Assembly (NCBI GenBank): GCA_007741555.1
Contig: CP036526.1
Coordinates: 5,332,001-5,396,000, forward strand
Length of the DNA stretch: 64,000 nucleotides
Direction of reading: 5' to 3'
DNA from: Stieleria marina
Lineage (GTDB): Bacteria; Planctomycetota; Planctomycetia; Pirellulales; Pirellulaceae
Shown: piece after piece, positions 45,087-55,283 of the stretch
How positions within the stretch are numbered: position 1 is the first letter of the stretch
Layout: every line of letters starts with the position of its first letter
Notes under the pieces: generated by a model
Told to the model about the DNA's origin: nothing
Databases searched by the model: none
Seen by the model: the letters and a program-made list of their open reading frames with translations, nothing else
Position numbers and translations under genes: made by a program

Positions 45087-46322
45087 ATGCGTCCTGTTTT
45101 GCGAATGATGACTCCTGTGTTGGCCGCGATCCTTGCGGTGCCCTTTGCCGCCGGTGGAGACTGGAGCCAATGGCGAGGCCCGTCGAGGGACAGCCTGTTG
45201 GTGGATGCGGTTTGGCCCGACGCCCTGACCGGCAATCTGAATCTGGTGTGGGAGCGACCGCATGCTCCCAGCTACAGCGGCCCTGTCGTGCAGGATGGAG
45301 TGGTTTTCACGACCGAGACAATCGACAAATCAACTGAACGGGTGACTGCCTACAAATTGGATTCCGGCGAGGTCGTCTGGTCCAAAGAATGGCCCGGCGC
45401 GATGGCGGTCCCCTTCTTTGCTGCGTCCAACGGCGACTGGATCCGGTCGACGCCCGCTGTCACCCAGGGCGCCTTGGTAATCCTCGGAATGCGAGACGTG
45501 CTGGTTTGCCTGGATCCGAAAACGGGCGAAGAAAAATGGCGAGTCGATTTCCCGACCGCCATGGGAACCCCACTTCCTTCATTCGGCGCGGTTTGCTCGC
45601 CCATGATCGACGACGGTGCGGTCTATGTTCAGACTGGCGGAGCGTTGGTGAAAGTCTCGCTCAGCGACGGCAGCCTGGTCTGGAAAGCACTCGAAAACGC
45701 CGCAGGCATGATGAGCAGCGGGGCTTTTAGCAGTCCCACCATTGCGACACTTTGCGGTAAACGCCAATTAGTTGTGCAAACGCGGCAGGAACTGTGCGGT
45801 GTCGATTTGGATACAGGCGGCGTGCTGTGGAAACAGGCGATCGAAGCGTTTCGCGGCATGAATATTTTGACGCCGTTGGTCATCGGCGATCGCGTTTTTA
45901 CATCTGCACACAGCGGCAAAGCCCAACTGTTTGATGTTTCTCGTGGCGAAGGGGATGTGTGGAGCGTAACCGAAAAGTGGTCCCAAAAATCTCAGGCCTA
46001 CATGTCGTCACCGGTCCTGATCGGCGATTCGATCTATTTGCACTTAAAGAATCAGCGTTTTGCTTCGATCGCCGTCGCTGACGGAGACATCAACTGGACC
46101 AGTTCGCCATTTGGCAAATACTGGAGCATGGTAAGCAACGGCAAACAGATTCTGGCGTTGGACAACTCCGGTGAGCTGCTTCTGATTCAAGCGGATGCGA
46201 GCGAACTGAAGGTCATCGACAAACAAAAAGTCGCTGAAGATGCTTGGGCGCACATCGCTGTGCAGGACGATTTGTTGATTGTCCGCGACCTCAGGGCGAT
46301 CAAGGTCTTTCGCTGGAAATAA
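45087..46322 (+). CDS. PQQ-like beta-propeller repeat protein
   Basis: A 411-residue exported protein. The signal peptide (MRPVLRMMTPVLAAILAVPFAAGG) is followed by WSQWRGPSRD, the usual opening of planctomycete PQQ-propeller proteins. Propeller units recur: VTAYKLDSGEVVWSKEW, LVCLDPKTGEEKWRVDF, LVKVSLSDGSLVWKAL, LCGVDLDTGGVLWKQ, FASIAVADGDINWTSS. There is no evidence for PQQ-dependent dehydrogenase residues, so it is more likely a binding or scaffold protein, perhaps BamB-like in fold. It is divergent from the DUF6807 gene with 107 bp between. Confidence 0.88.
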   Translation: MRPVLRMMTPVLAAILAVPFAAGGDWSQWRGPSRDSLLVDAVWPDALTGNLNLVWERPHAPSYSGPVVQDGVVFTTETIDKSTERVTAYKLDSGEVVWSKEWPGAMAVPFFAASNGDWIRSTPAVTQGALVILGMRDVLVCLDPKTGEEKWRVDFPTAMGTPLPSFGAVCSPMIDDGAVYVQTGGALVKVSLSDGSLVWKALENAAGMMSSGAFSSPTIATLCGKRQLVVQTRQELCGVDLDTGGVLWKQAIEAFRGMNILTPLVIGDRVFTSAHSGKAQLFDVSRGEGDVWSVTEKWSQKSQAYMSSPVLIGDSIYLHLKNQRFASIAVADGDINWTSSPFGKYWSMVSNGKQILALDNSGELLLIQADASELKVIDKQKVAEDAWAHIAVQDDLLIVRDLRAIKVFRWK

Positions 46323-46341
46323 CTTTCGCGACAATTGACGG

Positions 46342-46380
46342 CAGCCAGGGACGCTCCCAGGCTGATTGGTGCTTTTTTTT
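46342..46380 (+). terminator. Probable terminator after the PQQ-like gene
   Basis: An imperfect hairpin CAGCC-A-GGGA / TCCC-A-GGCTG with a 3-base loop (46342-46364) is followed, after 8 bases, by a run of eight T. It lies between the PQQ-like stop and hemH. The gap before the T-run makes it less certain. Confidence 0.45.
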
Positions 46381-46401
46381 GCCAAGACCGCATGTCTTGG
46401 C
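46381..46401 (+). promoter_or_regulatory. Inverted repeat just before hemH
   Basis: GCCAAGAC-cgcat-GTCTTGGC is a perfect 8-5-8 inverted repeat ending 16 bases before the hemH ATG, right after a T-run. It could be an operator or a leader hairpin that affects translation. Confidence 0.4.
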
Positions 46402-46417
46402 CAACCGTGAGCGAAGA

Positions 46418-47461
46418 ATGTCTGAAGAAGAACTGCCCTACGATTCGTTTATGTTAGTTTCGTTCGGCGGACCGGAGGGGCCTGACGATGTCATGCCGTT
46501 TTTGGAAAACGTCCTGCGAGGCAAGAACGTTCCGCGAGAAAGAATGCTGGAAGTCGCCGAACATTACAGCCATTTTGGCGGCGTGAGCCCGATCAACGAA
46601 CATAATCGACAGCTTCTGGCGGCGATTAGGACGGAATTCGAATCCGCCGGAGTCGACTTGCCGGTGTACTGGGGCAACCGCAACTGGAACCCGTTGTTCC
46701 CCGACACGCTGCAACAGATGAAAGACGACGGTTGCCGACGGTCACTCGCTTTTTTTACCAGCATGTTCAGTTGCTACAGCGGTTGTCGCCAATACCGCGA
46801 GAACATCATTGCGGCTCAAGAACAGGTTGGTGAAGGTGCTCCGATCGTCGAGAAAGTTCGCATGGGATTCAACCATCCGCTGTTCATCGAAACGATGGCC
46901 GAAAGCGTGCAAAATGAAATCGACACGCTTGGAGTCGTCACAAGCGACGTGACCGTTTTGTTTACGGCGCACAGCATCCCGATGTCGATGGCCGACAATT
47001 GCGACTACGAAAAACAACTTCGCGAAGCGAGCCGATTGGTGGCTGACAAGGTTGGCGCATCGGACTGGAATTTGGTTTATCAAAGTCGCAGCGGTCCGCC
47101 CCAGCAGCCTTGGTTGGAACCGGATGTTTGCGATGCGATCGCGGAAATGGATGACCAGAAAAAGATCGGCCATTTGGTCGTCGTGCCTATCGGTTTCGTT
47201 AGCGACCACATGGAAGTCATGTTTGACTTGGACGAAGAGGCCGCTGATCTCTGTCAGCAGCGCGGCATCAAGATGGGCCGAGCCAAAACGGCCGGCACTT
47301 CGCCCAAGTTTGTCCAGATGGTGCGAATGCTTGTCGAAGAACGTATCGGCAAATCGCAGCAGAAGCTTGCCGTCGGCGAGCTCGGAGCGTGGCACGATGT
47401 GTGCCCCGCAGATTGCTGCCAATACACGCCACGTCGACCGCAGGGCGTTCGCCCTACTTAG
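46418..47461 (+). CDS. hemH: Ferrochelatase (protoheme/coproporphyrin type)
   Basis: A 347-residue enzyme that inserts ferrous iron into a porphyrin in the last steps of heme synthesis. The start at ATG 46418 gives MSEEELPYDSFMLVSFGGPEGPDDVMPFLENVLRG (split: LVSFGGPEGPDDV is the family opening). The open frame reaches back to 46244, but that would overlap the PQQ-like gene. HYSHFGGVSPINEHN, FFTSMFSCYSGCRQY and the catalytic-histidine segment LFTAHSIPMSM are present. Whether it acts on protoporphyrin or coproporphyrin cannot be told here. An inverted repeat lies just upstream and a 12-bp-stem hairpin just downstream. Confidence 0.93.
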   Translation: MSEEELPYDSFMLVSFGGPEGPDDVMPFLENVLRGKNVPRERMLEVAEHYSHFGGVSPINEHNRQLLAAIRTEFESAGVDLPVYWGNRNWNPLFPDTLQQMKDDGCRRSLAFFTSMFSCYSGCRQYRENIIAAQEQVGEGAPIVEKVRMGFNHPLFIETMAESVQNEIDTLGVVTSDVTVLFTAHSIPMSMADNCDYEKQLREASRLVADKVGASDWNLVYQSRSGPPQQPWLEPDVCDAIAEMDDQKKIGHLVVVPIGFVSDHMEVMFDLDEEAADLCQQRGIKMGRAKTAGTSPKFVQMVRMLVEERIGKSQQKLAVGELGAWHDVCPADCCQYTPRRPQGVRPT

Positions 47462-47496
47462 CTGCAGCAAGGCTTTCTCTTTTCTTGCTCTCTAGA

Positions 47497-47525
47497 CGGC
47501 GGATGCATGATCGATGCATCCGCCG
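47497..47525. terminator. Hairpin between convergent hemH and TPR gene
   Basis: A perfect 12-bp stem CGGCGGATGCAT / ATGCATCCGCCG with loop GATCG lies 36 bp after hemH. No T-run follows on either strand, so it may be a bidirectional or Rho-aided terminator. Confidence 0.5.
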
Positions 47526-47607
47526 ATTAAGCAAACGGCAACGCGAATACTGCTGCGAGCAAACGATGCTGTTGCATTCGATTGACTCTCAGCAGAACGC
47601 ACTGCGT

Positions 47608-48780
47608 TTACTCCGTTTCGCCGAATAGGCCCGGTGGCAGCTCGAAAGCTCCGGACGTCTTTGGCGGATCCGCTGGTTTCGCGGCCGGTTTTTGGACCGC
47701 AACCGTCTTAGAACCTAAACGTGCAGTAGCAAAACTCGCGTTTACGCGTTTGCTGGGACCTGCTGTCGGTGAACTCGATTCCTTGGCCACCGCGGTTTTG
47801 ACGTTAGCAGAACCGTCTTTGGCGACTGACTGGCTGGTTTGCCGAACCATCACTTGCTTCGCGCTGGCCTTGGGCAACTGCGTCTTAGCGATCGCAGTAT
47901 TCGGCGGCAACGCAGAGGGGCGACTGCTGTCAATCTTGGCCAACATCTGCTGCGAGCGATTCACGGCACGAGCGATGGACGAATCGGTTTGACCTTGGTT
48001 CTTGTATTTAACCGCTTCGTTCAAATGTTTTTTCGCTTCATTCAACTGGCCGCCTTCTTGATACAGATAGGCCATGTTGTAGTGAGCGACCGCCGGTTTG
48101 TTGTTGTCCAACAGAACCTTCAGTGCTTCATCGCTTTTGCCGATGTCAAACTTGACACTGGCCAAATTGTTGGCGTAACGCGACGTTCCTGGAGCAATCT
48201 CCAACGCACGCGTCAACGACGCGACCGCAGCCGGATTGTTGCCCGATTTGCTCAGCGTCAAACCGAGATCGTTGTGCAATACCGAATCGTCGGGATCTTG
48301 CTGGATCGCTTTCTGAAAGAACTCGATCGCCTTGGGATAGTTGTTTGCAGATTGATGCAAACGAGCGATGCTAGCCAGCGCTTTGGGATCGTTTGGTGCG
48401 GCTTCCAACGCTTTGGTGTAGCTTTCCATCGCCTTTTGACGATTGCCAGTCGATTCCCACAGCCGCCCATTAGCGACAAAAACCTCGGGACCAACGTCGG
48501 TCTTGCGATCAAGTCGAAGCGGATCCACATCCGACTGGACTTCTTTCTTTGCGACCGAATTCGCTTGGCTAGAGCCACGTCCAAAAACGCCGGCCACAGC
48601 ATCGCGAGATTTGCCAAATGCGTTCTTAGTCGACGTCGCAACCGCTTGAAAGGGCGAAGTGTTTTTGCCCGAATTCAAGGCGAGGCCACTAGGCGAGACG
48701 CATCCAGCGGTCAGGATCACGGACGATCCTGTGATGGTTAGCGCAAGCGCAAGCCTGCGGATTTTCTTCGAAGTTTTCAC
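47608..48780 (-). CDS. TPR-repeat lipoprotein
   Basis: A 390-residue lipoprotein with signal and lipobox LTAGC (about residues 23-27), then a Ser/Lys-rich stretch. Four to five TPR units are visible between about 100 and 250 (NRQKAMESYTKALEAAPNDPKALASIARLH; NYPKAIEFFQKAIQQDPDDSVLHNDLGLTLSK; NNPAAVASLTRALEIAPGTSRYANNLASV). The C-terminal 120 residues are Ala/Ser/Lys-rich and probably unstructured. TPR lipoproteins often serve as assembly or pilus-biogenesis scaffolds (PilW/PilF-like), but the partner is unknown. A terminator of the preceding gene lies at 48933-48966. Confidence 0.87.
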   Translation of the reverse strand: MKTSKKIRRLALALTITGSSVILTAGCVSPSGLALNSGKNTSPFQAVATSTKNAFGKSRDAVAGVFGRGSSQANSVAKKEVQSDVDPLRLDRKTDVGPEVFVANGRLWESTGNRQKAMESYTKALEAAPNDPKALASIARLHQSANNYPKAIEFFQKAIQQDPDDSVLHNDLGLTLSKSGNNPAAVASLTRALEIAPGTSRYANNLASVKFDIGKSDEALKVLLDNNKPAVAHYNMAYLYQEGGQLNEAKKHLNEAVKYKNQGQTDSSIARAVNRSQQMLAKIDSSRPSALPPNTAIAKTQLPKASAKQVMVRQTSQSVAKDGSANVKTAVAKESSSPTAGPSKRVNASFATARLGSKTVAVQKPAAKPADPPKTSGAFELPPGLFGETE

Positions 48781-48932
48781 AACAAGTCCCTCGGTACTGC
48801 TACCGTTATCTGGGTAAAGGACGATTCAGAGCCGACCGAATACGGGTATTTCCGGCGGTTCCAGTTTTAGCAATCGGCCAGATCAGCACGAATCTTCAGC
48901 TTGAAATGGCCATTGCAATACCGATTCGAACG

Positions 48933-48966
48933 AAAAAAGTGACCCTGCCTAGCAAGGTCACTTTTC
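48933..48966 (-). terminator. Rho-independent terminator after the small exported protein gene (minus strand)
   Basis: On the minus strand AAAAGTGACC pairs with GGTCACTTTT and is followed by further T. Stem of 10 bp with a loop of about 11 bases, 24 bp after the stop at 48990. Confidence 0.8.
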
Positions 48967-48989
48967 GTTATCCAATCTTCCAAGTCCGC

Positions 48990-49553
48990 TTACTGAGTCG
49001 CAGCGGCTGTTCCTGCGGCACTAGTGCTAGGAAGTTTTGGTGCCGGCAAATCCTGCAAGTACATGCGATTGATTTGCGTTGCGTAAGCACCCGACGAACT
49101 CGAAGGCGAGCGATCGGTCACCATCACAGGCGGAGTCGCACCATTGCGAGTGTAGCCAGCCAGAGTCTGCTGCACGCTGGTGACACGCTTTTGGGTTTCT
49201 TCGTCGGAGCGGCCACGCAGGACAAAGATTTCACGTCGATGCGCGGGAGCTTGGGTAGCGATCCAGTGGATCTTTTGATTTCCCGATGCCAATAACGCGC
49301 CGTCACCGCCGCGAAAGAGCTCATTGCCAAGTGTGTTGTTCAGACGCCAGCCATTGCGTTTCATCGCCTCAAATGGAGCGACTACCTGCATGGCGTCAAT
49401 TTCGTTAAACGGGTCAGGCCAAGCATTGTTGCGTTGATAGCCCGTTCCAACTTTCCGGAAAAAGTCTCTGATGTCAGCCGTCGCGGTTCCAGCAACCACC
49501 GATACAAGGGCGGTCGCAATAAGAATGCGGCTGTAGTTTGCAATCCGTTGCAT
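48990..49553 (-). CDS. Exported protein of unknown function
   Basis: A 187-residue protein with a signal peptide (ILIATALVSVVAGTATA, cleavage before DIRDFF). I do not recognise the family. The mature part has FFRKVGTGYQRNNAWPDPFNEIDAMQVVAPFEAM (split: YQRNNAWPDPFNEIDA is notable), WRLNNTLGNELFR, and a central IHWIATQAPAHRREIFVLRG with VTSVQQTLAGYTRNGATPPV that may form a small alpha/beta fold. The tail is Pro/Ala/Ser/Thr-rich. It has its own terminator and no same-strand neighbour within 380 bp upstream, so it is probably a single gene. Confidence 0.78.
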   Translation of the reverse strand: MQRIANYSRILIATALVSVVAGTATADIRDFFRKVGTGYQRNNAWPDPFNEIDAMQVVAPFEAMKRNGWRLNNTLGNELFRGGDGALLASGNQKIHWIATQAPAHRREIFVLRGRSDEETQKRVTSVQQTLAGYTRNGATPPVMVTDRSPSSSSGAYATQINRMYLQDLPAPKLPSTSAAGTAAATQ

Positions 49554-49936
49554 GTTAGGCAGTTCCTTCCGCCTTCGGCTGTCACTAGTCAGACGATACG
49601 GTTTTGTGAAATGTTCCAGTGCTTTTTCAATTCGCGAACAAACACATTGCGTCCGCTTGTAGCTACTGATCGGCTGTTGGAGTGTTTGATCTTTTCCTTA
49701 CAACTGACACCACCACGCATTCAGAACAACCGTCAAACTCACTGACGCAGAACGGCCCCCCATTTCCCGACTCCCAACAAATTCTGCGACGAACCATGTG
49801 AGGGTCAATCCCCGCGTAGACCAATCCATGCGAGGGCCCGCGTCTCACAACCTATCCGCTTTGCCGCCGCGCAAGTCAAACCGGCCCATGCCTTAGACCA
49901 AATTTTGCGTCAGACCAGCCTATGCGACTTTGACGT
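49554..49936. other. Intergenic region without a supported gene
   Basis: 383 bp between the rsmA stop and the start of the small exported protein gene, both on the minus strand. It should hold the promoter of the latter. Two imperfect direct copies of CCATGYGAGGGYC lie near 49795 and 49828. No RNA gene or convincing frame is seen. Confidence 0.4.
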
Positions 49937-50980
49937 TTAAGCCGCCCGTTCGGCTTGGCGAAGACTTTCGGCCAACGCCTGGATCTGTTCGACCGATAGT
50001 TCTTCGGCGCGAGCCGTTTCACCGTGACCAAGCTGGCGAAGAACATCGTCGACCGCAGATTTATCAAGACGACCTTTCATCGCACTGATCACCACACTGC
50101 GCAGGAACTTTCGCCGATGAAAGAACAACGCTCGCACGGTTTCGTGGAAATACTTGAGGTCCACGAACTTGTCGCGCTGACCAGCCAACAGATCCAATCG
50201 CAGGATCGCCGAATCGACTTTAGGCCGTGGCCAGAAAGCTTTGGGCGGCAAGATCCGCACGATTTGCGGCTCACACAAGGACTGAATCCAAACACTCAGC
50301 GCGCTGTAGTCTTTTGTTCGCGGCTTCGCGCACATGCGATCGGCCAGCTCTTTTTGAATTGTCACCACCATGCGATCAGGCGGCGGCAATTCGTGCAACA
50401 GATTACTAACAATCGGTGTGGCAACGTTGTATGGCAGATTCGATACGAGCATAAACCGCGCGCTGTCACCAATCCGACTCATCGCATCACGGATGTGCTC
50501 CATGATTTCCGGCTGCAGGGTGTTCTTGTTTTTCAGTGCGTCGCCTTGCAACAATTTAACGTTGGGCCGTCCGCCTAGTTCCTCGCTGGCCAACTGGTGC
50601 AAGTTGTGATCAATCTCGACCGATAGCACCGCACCCGCGTTGTCACTTAACCGCGTCGTCAACGATCCGACGCCGGTGCCGATTTCTAAGACGACGTCGT
50701 TAGGCCGGAGCTCCGCGGAACGCGCAATCAAGTCGATCAAATTCAAATCGACTAGAAAATTCTGGCCAAAGTGCGACACCGGCCGCAAACCCGCGGCCGC
50801 CAATCGCCTGGACAGATACGATGCCGTTTGACGCGGCGGGTTCGATGGCGAACGGTAGACGCTTTCTTGCGGCTCGTCGCTCGCTGAATCATCCCCCATC
50901 GAATCGTCACGGGTCGAATCGTCAGTTGCCTCTGCGTCGGCGGTTGATTCGTCGGGAAGGTCGCTTTCTAGATCGGTCAT
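49937..50980 (-). CDS. rsmA: 16S rRNA (adenine(1518)-N6/adenine(1519)-N6)-dimethyltransferase
   Basis: A 347-residue methyltransferase that dimethylates two adenines near the 3' end of 16S rRNA (KsgA). SAM-binding [16 protein letters not shown] (about 99-115), the catalytic NLPYN motif ([18 protein letters not shown]) and the C-terminal helical domain ([12 protein letters not shown]) are present. The first 50 or so residues are an acidic Asp/Glu/Ser-rich extension not needed for catalysis; the family normally starts near [20 protein letters not shown]. The start overlaps the stop of ribE by 4 bp (ATGA), so both are translated from one message. Confidence 0.94.
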   Translation of the reverse strand: MTDLESDLPDESTADAEATDDSTRDDSMGDDSASDEPQESVYRSPSNPPRQTASYLSRRLAAAGLRPVSHFGQNFLVDLNLIDLIARSAELRPNDVVLEIGTGVGSLTTRLSDNAGAVLSVEIDHNLHQLASEELGGRPNVKLLQGDALKNKNTLQPEIMEHIRDAMSRIGDSARFMLVSNLPYNVATPIVSNLLHELPPPDRMVVTIQKELADRMCAKPRTKDYSALSVWIQSLCEPQIVRILPPKAFWPRPKVDSAILRLDLLAGQRDKFVDLKYFHETVRALFFHRRKFLRSVVISAMKGRLDKSAVDDVLRQLGHGETARAEELSVEQIQALAESLRQAERAA

Positions 50981-51576
50981 TCTTTGTCACTCATTTGCAG
51001 ACTTCGCTGGACGTATTTCGCCAACACGTCGGTTTCCAAATTTACTTCGTCGCCCACCGCACGATCCCCCAGCGTTGTTGCGTCCAGCGTATGCGGAATC
51101 AAAGCAACACTAAATGATTCTGCATCGGCGTCCACGACTGTCAGACTGATTCCGTCGATCGCAATACTGCCTTTGCCCGCGACTTGGGATGCCAACCGTG
51201 ACGGCATCGAAAAACGCAAATTCGACCAAGGCGGATCGTCGCGACGTTCGATCAATGTTCCCAGATCGTCGACATGGCCGGTGACATAGTGGCCACCGAG
51301 TCGATCGCCCACGGCGAGCGATCTTTCCAAGTTGACGCGTGAACCTACCACAAGTTTGCCCAGATTCGTACGCGAGAGCGTCTCTTCGCCAGCTTCAAAA
51401 TCCAGGGCGGATTGTCTGATCGCAACCACCGTCAAACAGCAACCGTTGATACAGATGCTGTCCCCTATCGCTGCTCCTTCGGCGACCTCACCAGATTCGA
51501 TGGTGAATCGTTTGCCGGGGGGTTGATCCGCAATTTGGGCAAGCGTGCCCATTGTTTCGACGAGTCCGGTGAACAT
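50977..51576 (-). CDS. ribE: Riboflavin synthase, alpha subunit type
   Basis: A 199-residue enzyme that turns two 6,7-dimethyl-8-ribityllumazine molecules into riboflavin. Two lumazine-binding repeats are seen: [12 protein letters not shown] with [13 protein letters not shown], and [15 protein letters not shown] with [13 protein letters not shown]. Length is normal. It heads a two-gene unit with rsmA (4-bp overlap) and is divergent from enolase with 219 bp between. I saw no FMN riboswitch in that gap. Confidence 0.95.
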   Translation of the reverse strand: MFTGLVETMGTLAQIADQPPGKRFTIESGEVAEGAAIGDSICINGCCLTVVAIRQSALDFEAGEETLSRTNLGKLVVGSRVNLERSLAVGDRLGGHYVTGHVDDLGTLIERRDDPPWSNLRFSMPSRLASQVAGKGSIAIDGISLTVVDADAESFSVALIPHTLDATTLGDRAVGDEVNLETDVLAKYVQRSLQMSDKE

Positions 51577-51699
51577 AGAGCGAAGATCAGGCTCGCAGCG
51601 GCGAGCAAATTAAGGGGGATTGAACGGGCAAAAACGGCCTTCAGCGTGACTCTGGTCCTGATATTGGCCCAGCGCGGAAGGCGTCGGCTAGCGATTTAG

Positions 51700-53079
<1,380 letters not shown>

Positions 53080-53137
53080 AAACGCAGAAATCCATTTCAA
53101 GGCAGCCGCAGAGCTGCATGTAATGCATTGGCGAACC

Positions 53138-53179
53138 AACCGATCGCTCGAGGAGTAGTACTCTTCGAACGGTTTTTTT
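53138..53179 (+). terminator. Terminator after enolase
   Basis: AACCG / CGGTT outer stem with an inner CGAGGAGTA / TACTCTTCG hairpin, followed by seven T. It lies about 60 bp after the eno stop. Confidence 0.75.
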
Positions 53180-53285
53180 ATAGCTGCACGCATTCAATCT
53201 GTCGCAGCCGCAGAAAAGGGTTGAATGTGCACCCAACCGACGCGACTTAGCTTCCACTCCCTCGATGAACTCCTGGAGCTACCTG

Positions 53286-53855
53286 ATGACCATACTGGCC
53301 GAACATCCGCTCCTTTTGTCTTTGATGGTCGGCATGTTGGCAGGCGGGACACTCTACGCCTGGCTGCAAAGCGGCAAAAAGTCGCTCGCGATCGCCGGAT
53401 TCGCATTCCTAGCACTGATACCCATCATCTGGTTGATTGCGACGGAATTGGAAACGGACCGTGAACACATTGAGCGACTGGTCTACGAAACCGCTCAGGC
53501 AGTCCAAGACAACGACCACGTTCGCGCCGTGCTGGTGATCGGTGACGAAGACACCAAACGCAAAGCCCTGGCCGAATTGCCCAAATACGAATTCGACCGT
53601 GTCAAAGCCAGCAGCATCACGATCGATTTCGTCCCCGGCAGCAATCCACCCCTAGCCGATGTCGACCTGATTGCCAGCGTCGTAGCCAGCGACAAGGCGG
53701 GTCGGTTCCAGAACATGCGTGTGCCGCGAAAAATCCTGCTGACCTTTGAAAAGACCGGCGACCAGTGGAAAGTCATCGACTACAACCACATGCAAATTGG
53801 TGGACAGGCCGATGCGTTTTCACCGCCAACCATTTCGGGTCAACGCAGCAACTAA
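53286..53855 (+). CDS. Two-helix membrane protein of unknown function
   Basis: A 189-residue protein from the ATG at 53286, preferred because GGAG lies 7 bases before it; an in-frame ATG at 53265 would add 7 residues. Two membrane helices near the start (HPLLLSLMVGMLAGGTLYAW; SLAIAGFAFLALIPIIWLIA) are followed by a soluble part of about 130 residues (REHIERLVYETAQAVQDNDH; VPRKILLTFEKTGDQWKVIDY). The soluble part resembles an NTF2/SnoaL-like or DUF4440-like alpha+beta fold with a closing strand WKVIDY, but I do not recognise a family. It follows the enolase terminator, so it is probably independently expressed. Confidence 0.78.
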   Translation: MTILAEHPLLLSLMVGMLAGGTLYAWLQSGKKSLAIAGFAFLALIPIIWLIATELETDREHIERLVYETAQAVQDNDHVRAVLVIGDEDTKRKALAELPKYEFDRVKASSITIDFVPGSNPPLADVDLIASVVASDKAGRFQNMRVPRKILLTFEKTGDQWKVIDYNHMQIGGQADAFSPPTISGQRSN

Positions 53856-53888
53856 TTTTGGGCCAAAGCTACCCAATTGCAGCATCGC

Positions 53889-55100
53889 TTAAGGCACCAC
53901 ATTGGCAACTCCCAACGACCGGCCAAAAGCAGCAGCGAACTGGTTTGCGGTAACGCCGTAATTGGTGATGAGCGAGTCCTCCCAATCATGACCTGCTTTG
54001 ACGTCTTGAAAAAACTGCCCAAAAGCGTTGGTGTTCTGATTCAACAAATGTGTAACAAGAAACTGAGCAGTGCCATTTCGGTCGTTGTTGAATTCCTTCG
54101 CTGAGAGAATCCCCAGAAGGCTCCTACTCTGCTGCAACGTTCTCGTTGAGCTTGCTACACGCGACTTTTGGATATTGCGATTAGGAAACATTTTCGCCGT
54201 CACCCATTCTCTTGTCCCAACTTTCAACCACTCGGGCATTGCTAAATCTGAACCGTATTTCACGACATAGCCTCCGGCGACACCCCAACAGATTTTCCGG
54301 GCCAATTCGATATTCATTTGCTTTCCATGGCAAACCACCATGAACTTGTCGCCTGTGTTGTGATAGATGATCGATGCCTTGCCAAAATTTGGGTTGTTCA
54401 TCGCATCGGTCTCGTACGTCGCCATTAGCAATTGATCGGAAAACAGCGCGATCATCACTTTGCCTTGCCATATATTCGCAGAAACCGGGACGCCGTTCAG
54501 TTGATTCAAGCGAACGCAAAGATCATCCACGTACTGGCCCACGCGAGCAGCAATCGGCGCCGGAAAATCCGTCAGTAGCAACGAGAATTTCGACTCGTAC
54601 GTTCGCAAATGTGGATTAGCCAACGTCTCCATGGCTTCGCTGTAGAAAGCCTTTTGCTTCAGCACGTCTTCTTGCGTTTCCGCAGCAGTCGCGATACTTC
54701 GGAAAGAAGCATTTCGCTCCTCCAACCGCGATTTTGATTTATTGATCGATACCAATTCATCAATCAGAAAGAACCCATTACTGGGTCCGTGGAAACGAAG
54801 CCGGTATGGCACTCCACTGATGACGAGACGATAGATCTCGTCTGCTCGTTTTTTGGGTTTCCGATTCCCGTCTTGGTACTGCACAAACTGGATGGAATCT
54901 GACTTGCGATCTCGCACAAAAGAAACCAATTCACTGTCCTTGACCGTAACCCCACTAAGAAACTGAAGGGTCATTGGCAGCCCCTGCAACGACGACGGGT
55001 CGCCAACAACTCCATCAAACGTCAATGGCTTTACTCCCTGCCCCATACATTGGCAGCACAGCACCAATAAGACCACTAAACATCCAGCTCTAATACCCAT
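53889..55100 (-). CDS. Exported protein with SHD1-like N-terminal part and peptidase-like C-terminal part
   Basis: A 403-residue protein from the ATG at 55100, which gives a signal peptide (MGIRAGCLVVLLVLCCQCMG). The open frame reaches back to 55463, but that would overlap the thymidylate kinase gene. Residues 25-110 hold PLTFDGVVGDPSSLQG and a stretch like planctomycete SHD1-type domains. The C-terminal half (VGQYVDDLCVRLNQLNGVPV; MPEWLKVGTREWVTAKMF) resembles gluzincin-like DUF1570 proteins. The place where a HExxH zinc motif is expected reads ICWGVAGGYVVKYG, so it is probably not an active peptidase. Identity is uncertain. It is divergent from tmk. Confidence 0.7.
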   Translation of the reverse strand: MGIRAGCLVVLLVLCCQCMGQGVKPLTFDGVVGDPSSLQGLPMTLQFLSGVTVKDSELVSFVRDRKSDSIQFVQYQDGNRKPKKRADEIYRLVISGVPYRLRFHGPSNGFFLIDELVSINKSKSRLEERNASFRSIATAAETQEDVLKQKAFYSEAMETLANPHLRTYESKFSLLLTDFPAPIAARVGQYVDDLCVRLNQLNGVPVSANIWQGKVMIALFSDQLLMATYETDAMNNPNFGKASIIYHNTGDKFMVVCHGKQMNIELARKICWGVAGGYVVKYGSDLAMPEWLKVGTREWVTAKMFPNRNIQKSRVASSTRTLQQSRSLLGILSAKEFNNDRNGTAQFLVTHLLNQNTNAFGQFFQDVKAGHDWEDSLITNYGVTANQFAAAFGRSLGVANVVP

Positions 55101-55283
55101 AACGATCTTCTTTGCCCGCGGGAGAATCGAAACGTTGCAGTTTAGTGGCTGCTCATTCACGCCGCAAACAACTGGTCGTGTTTGAATTGAGATCAGATTT
55201 GGTAGACTGCCCTTTGCCCTCGTGGACGAACAATCGTCCTGATAGGCGACACTCTTCCTTTCGGAATTTTCTACCAGAACCTT

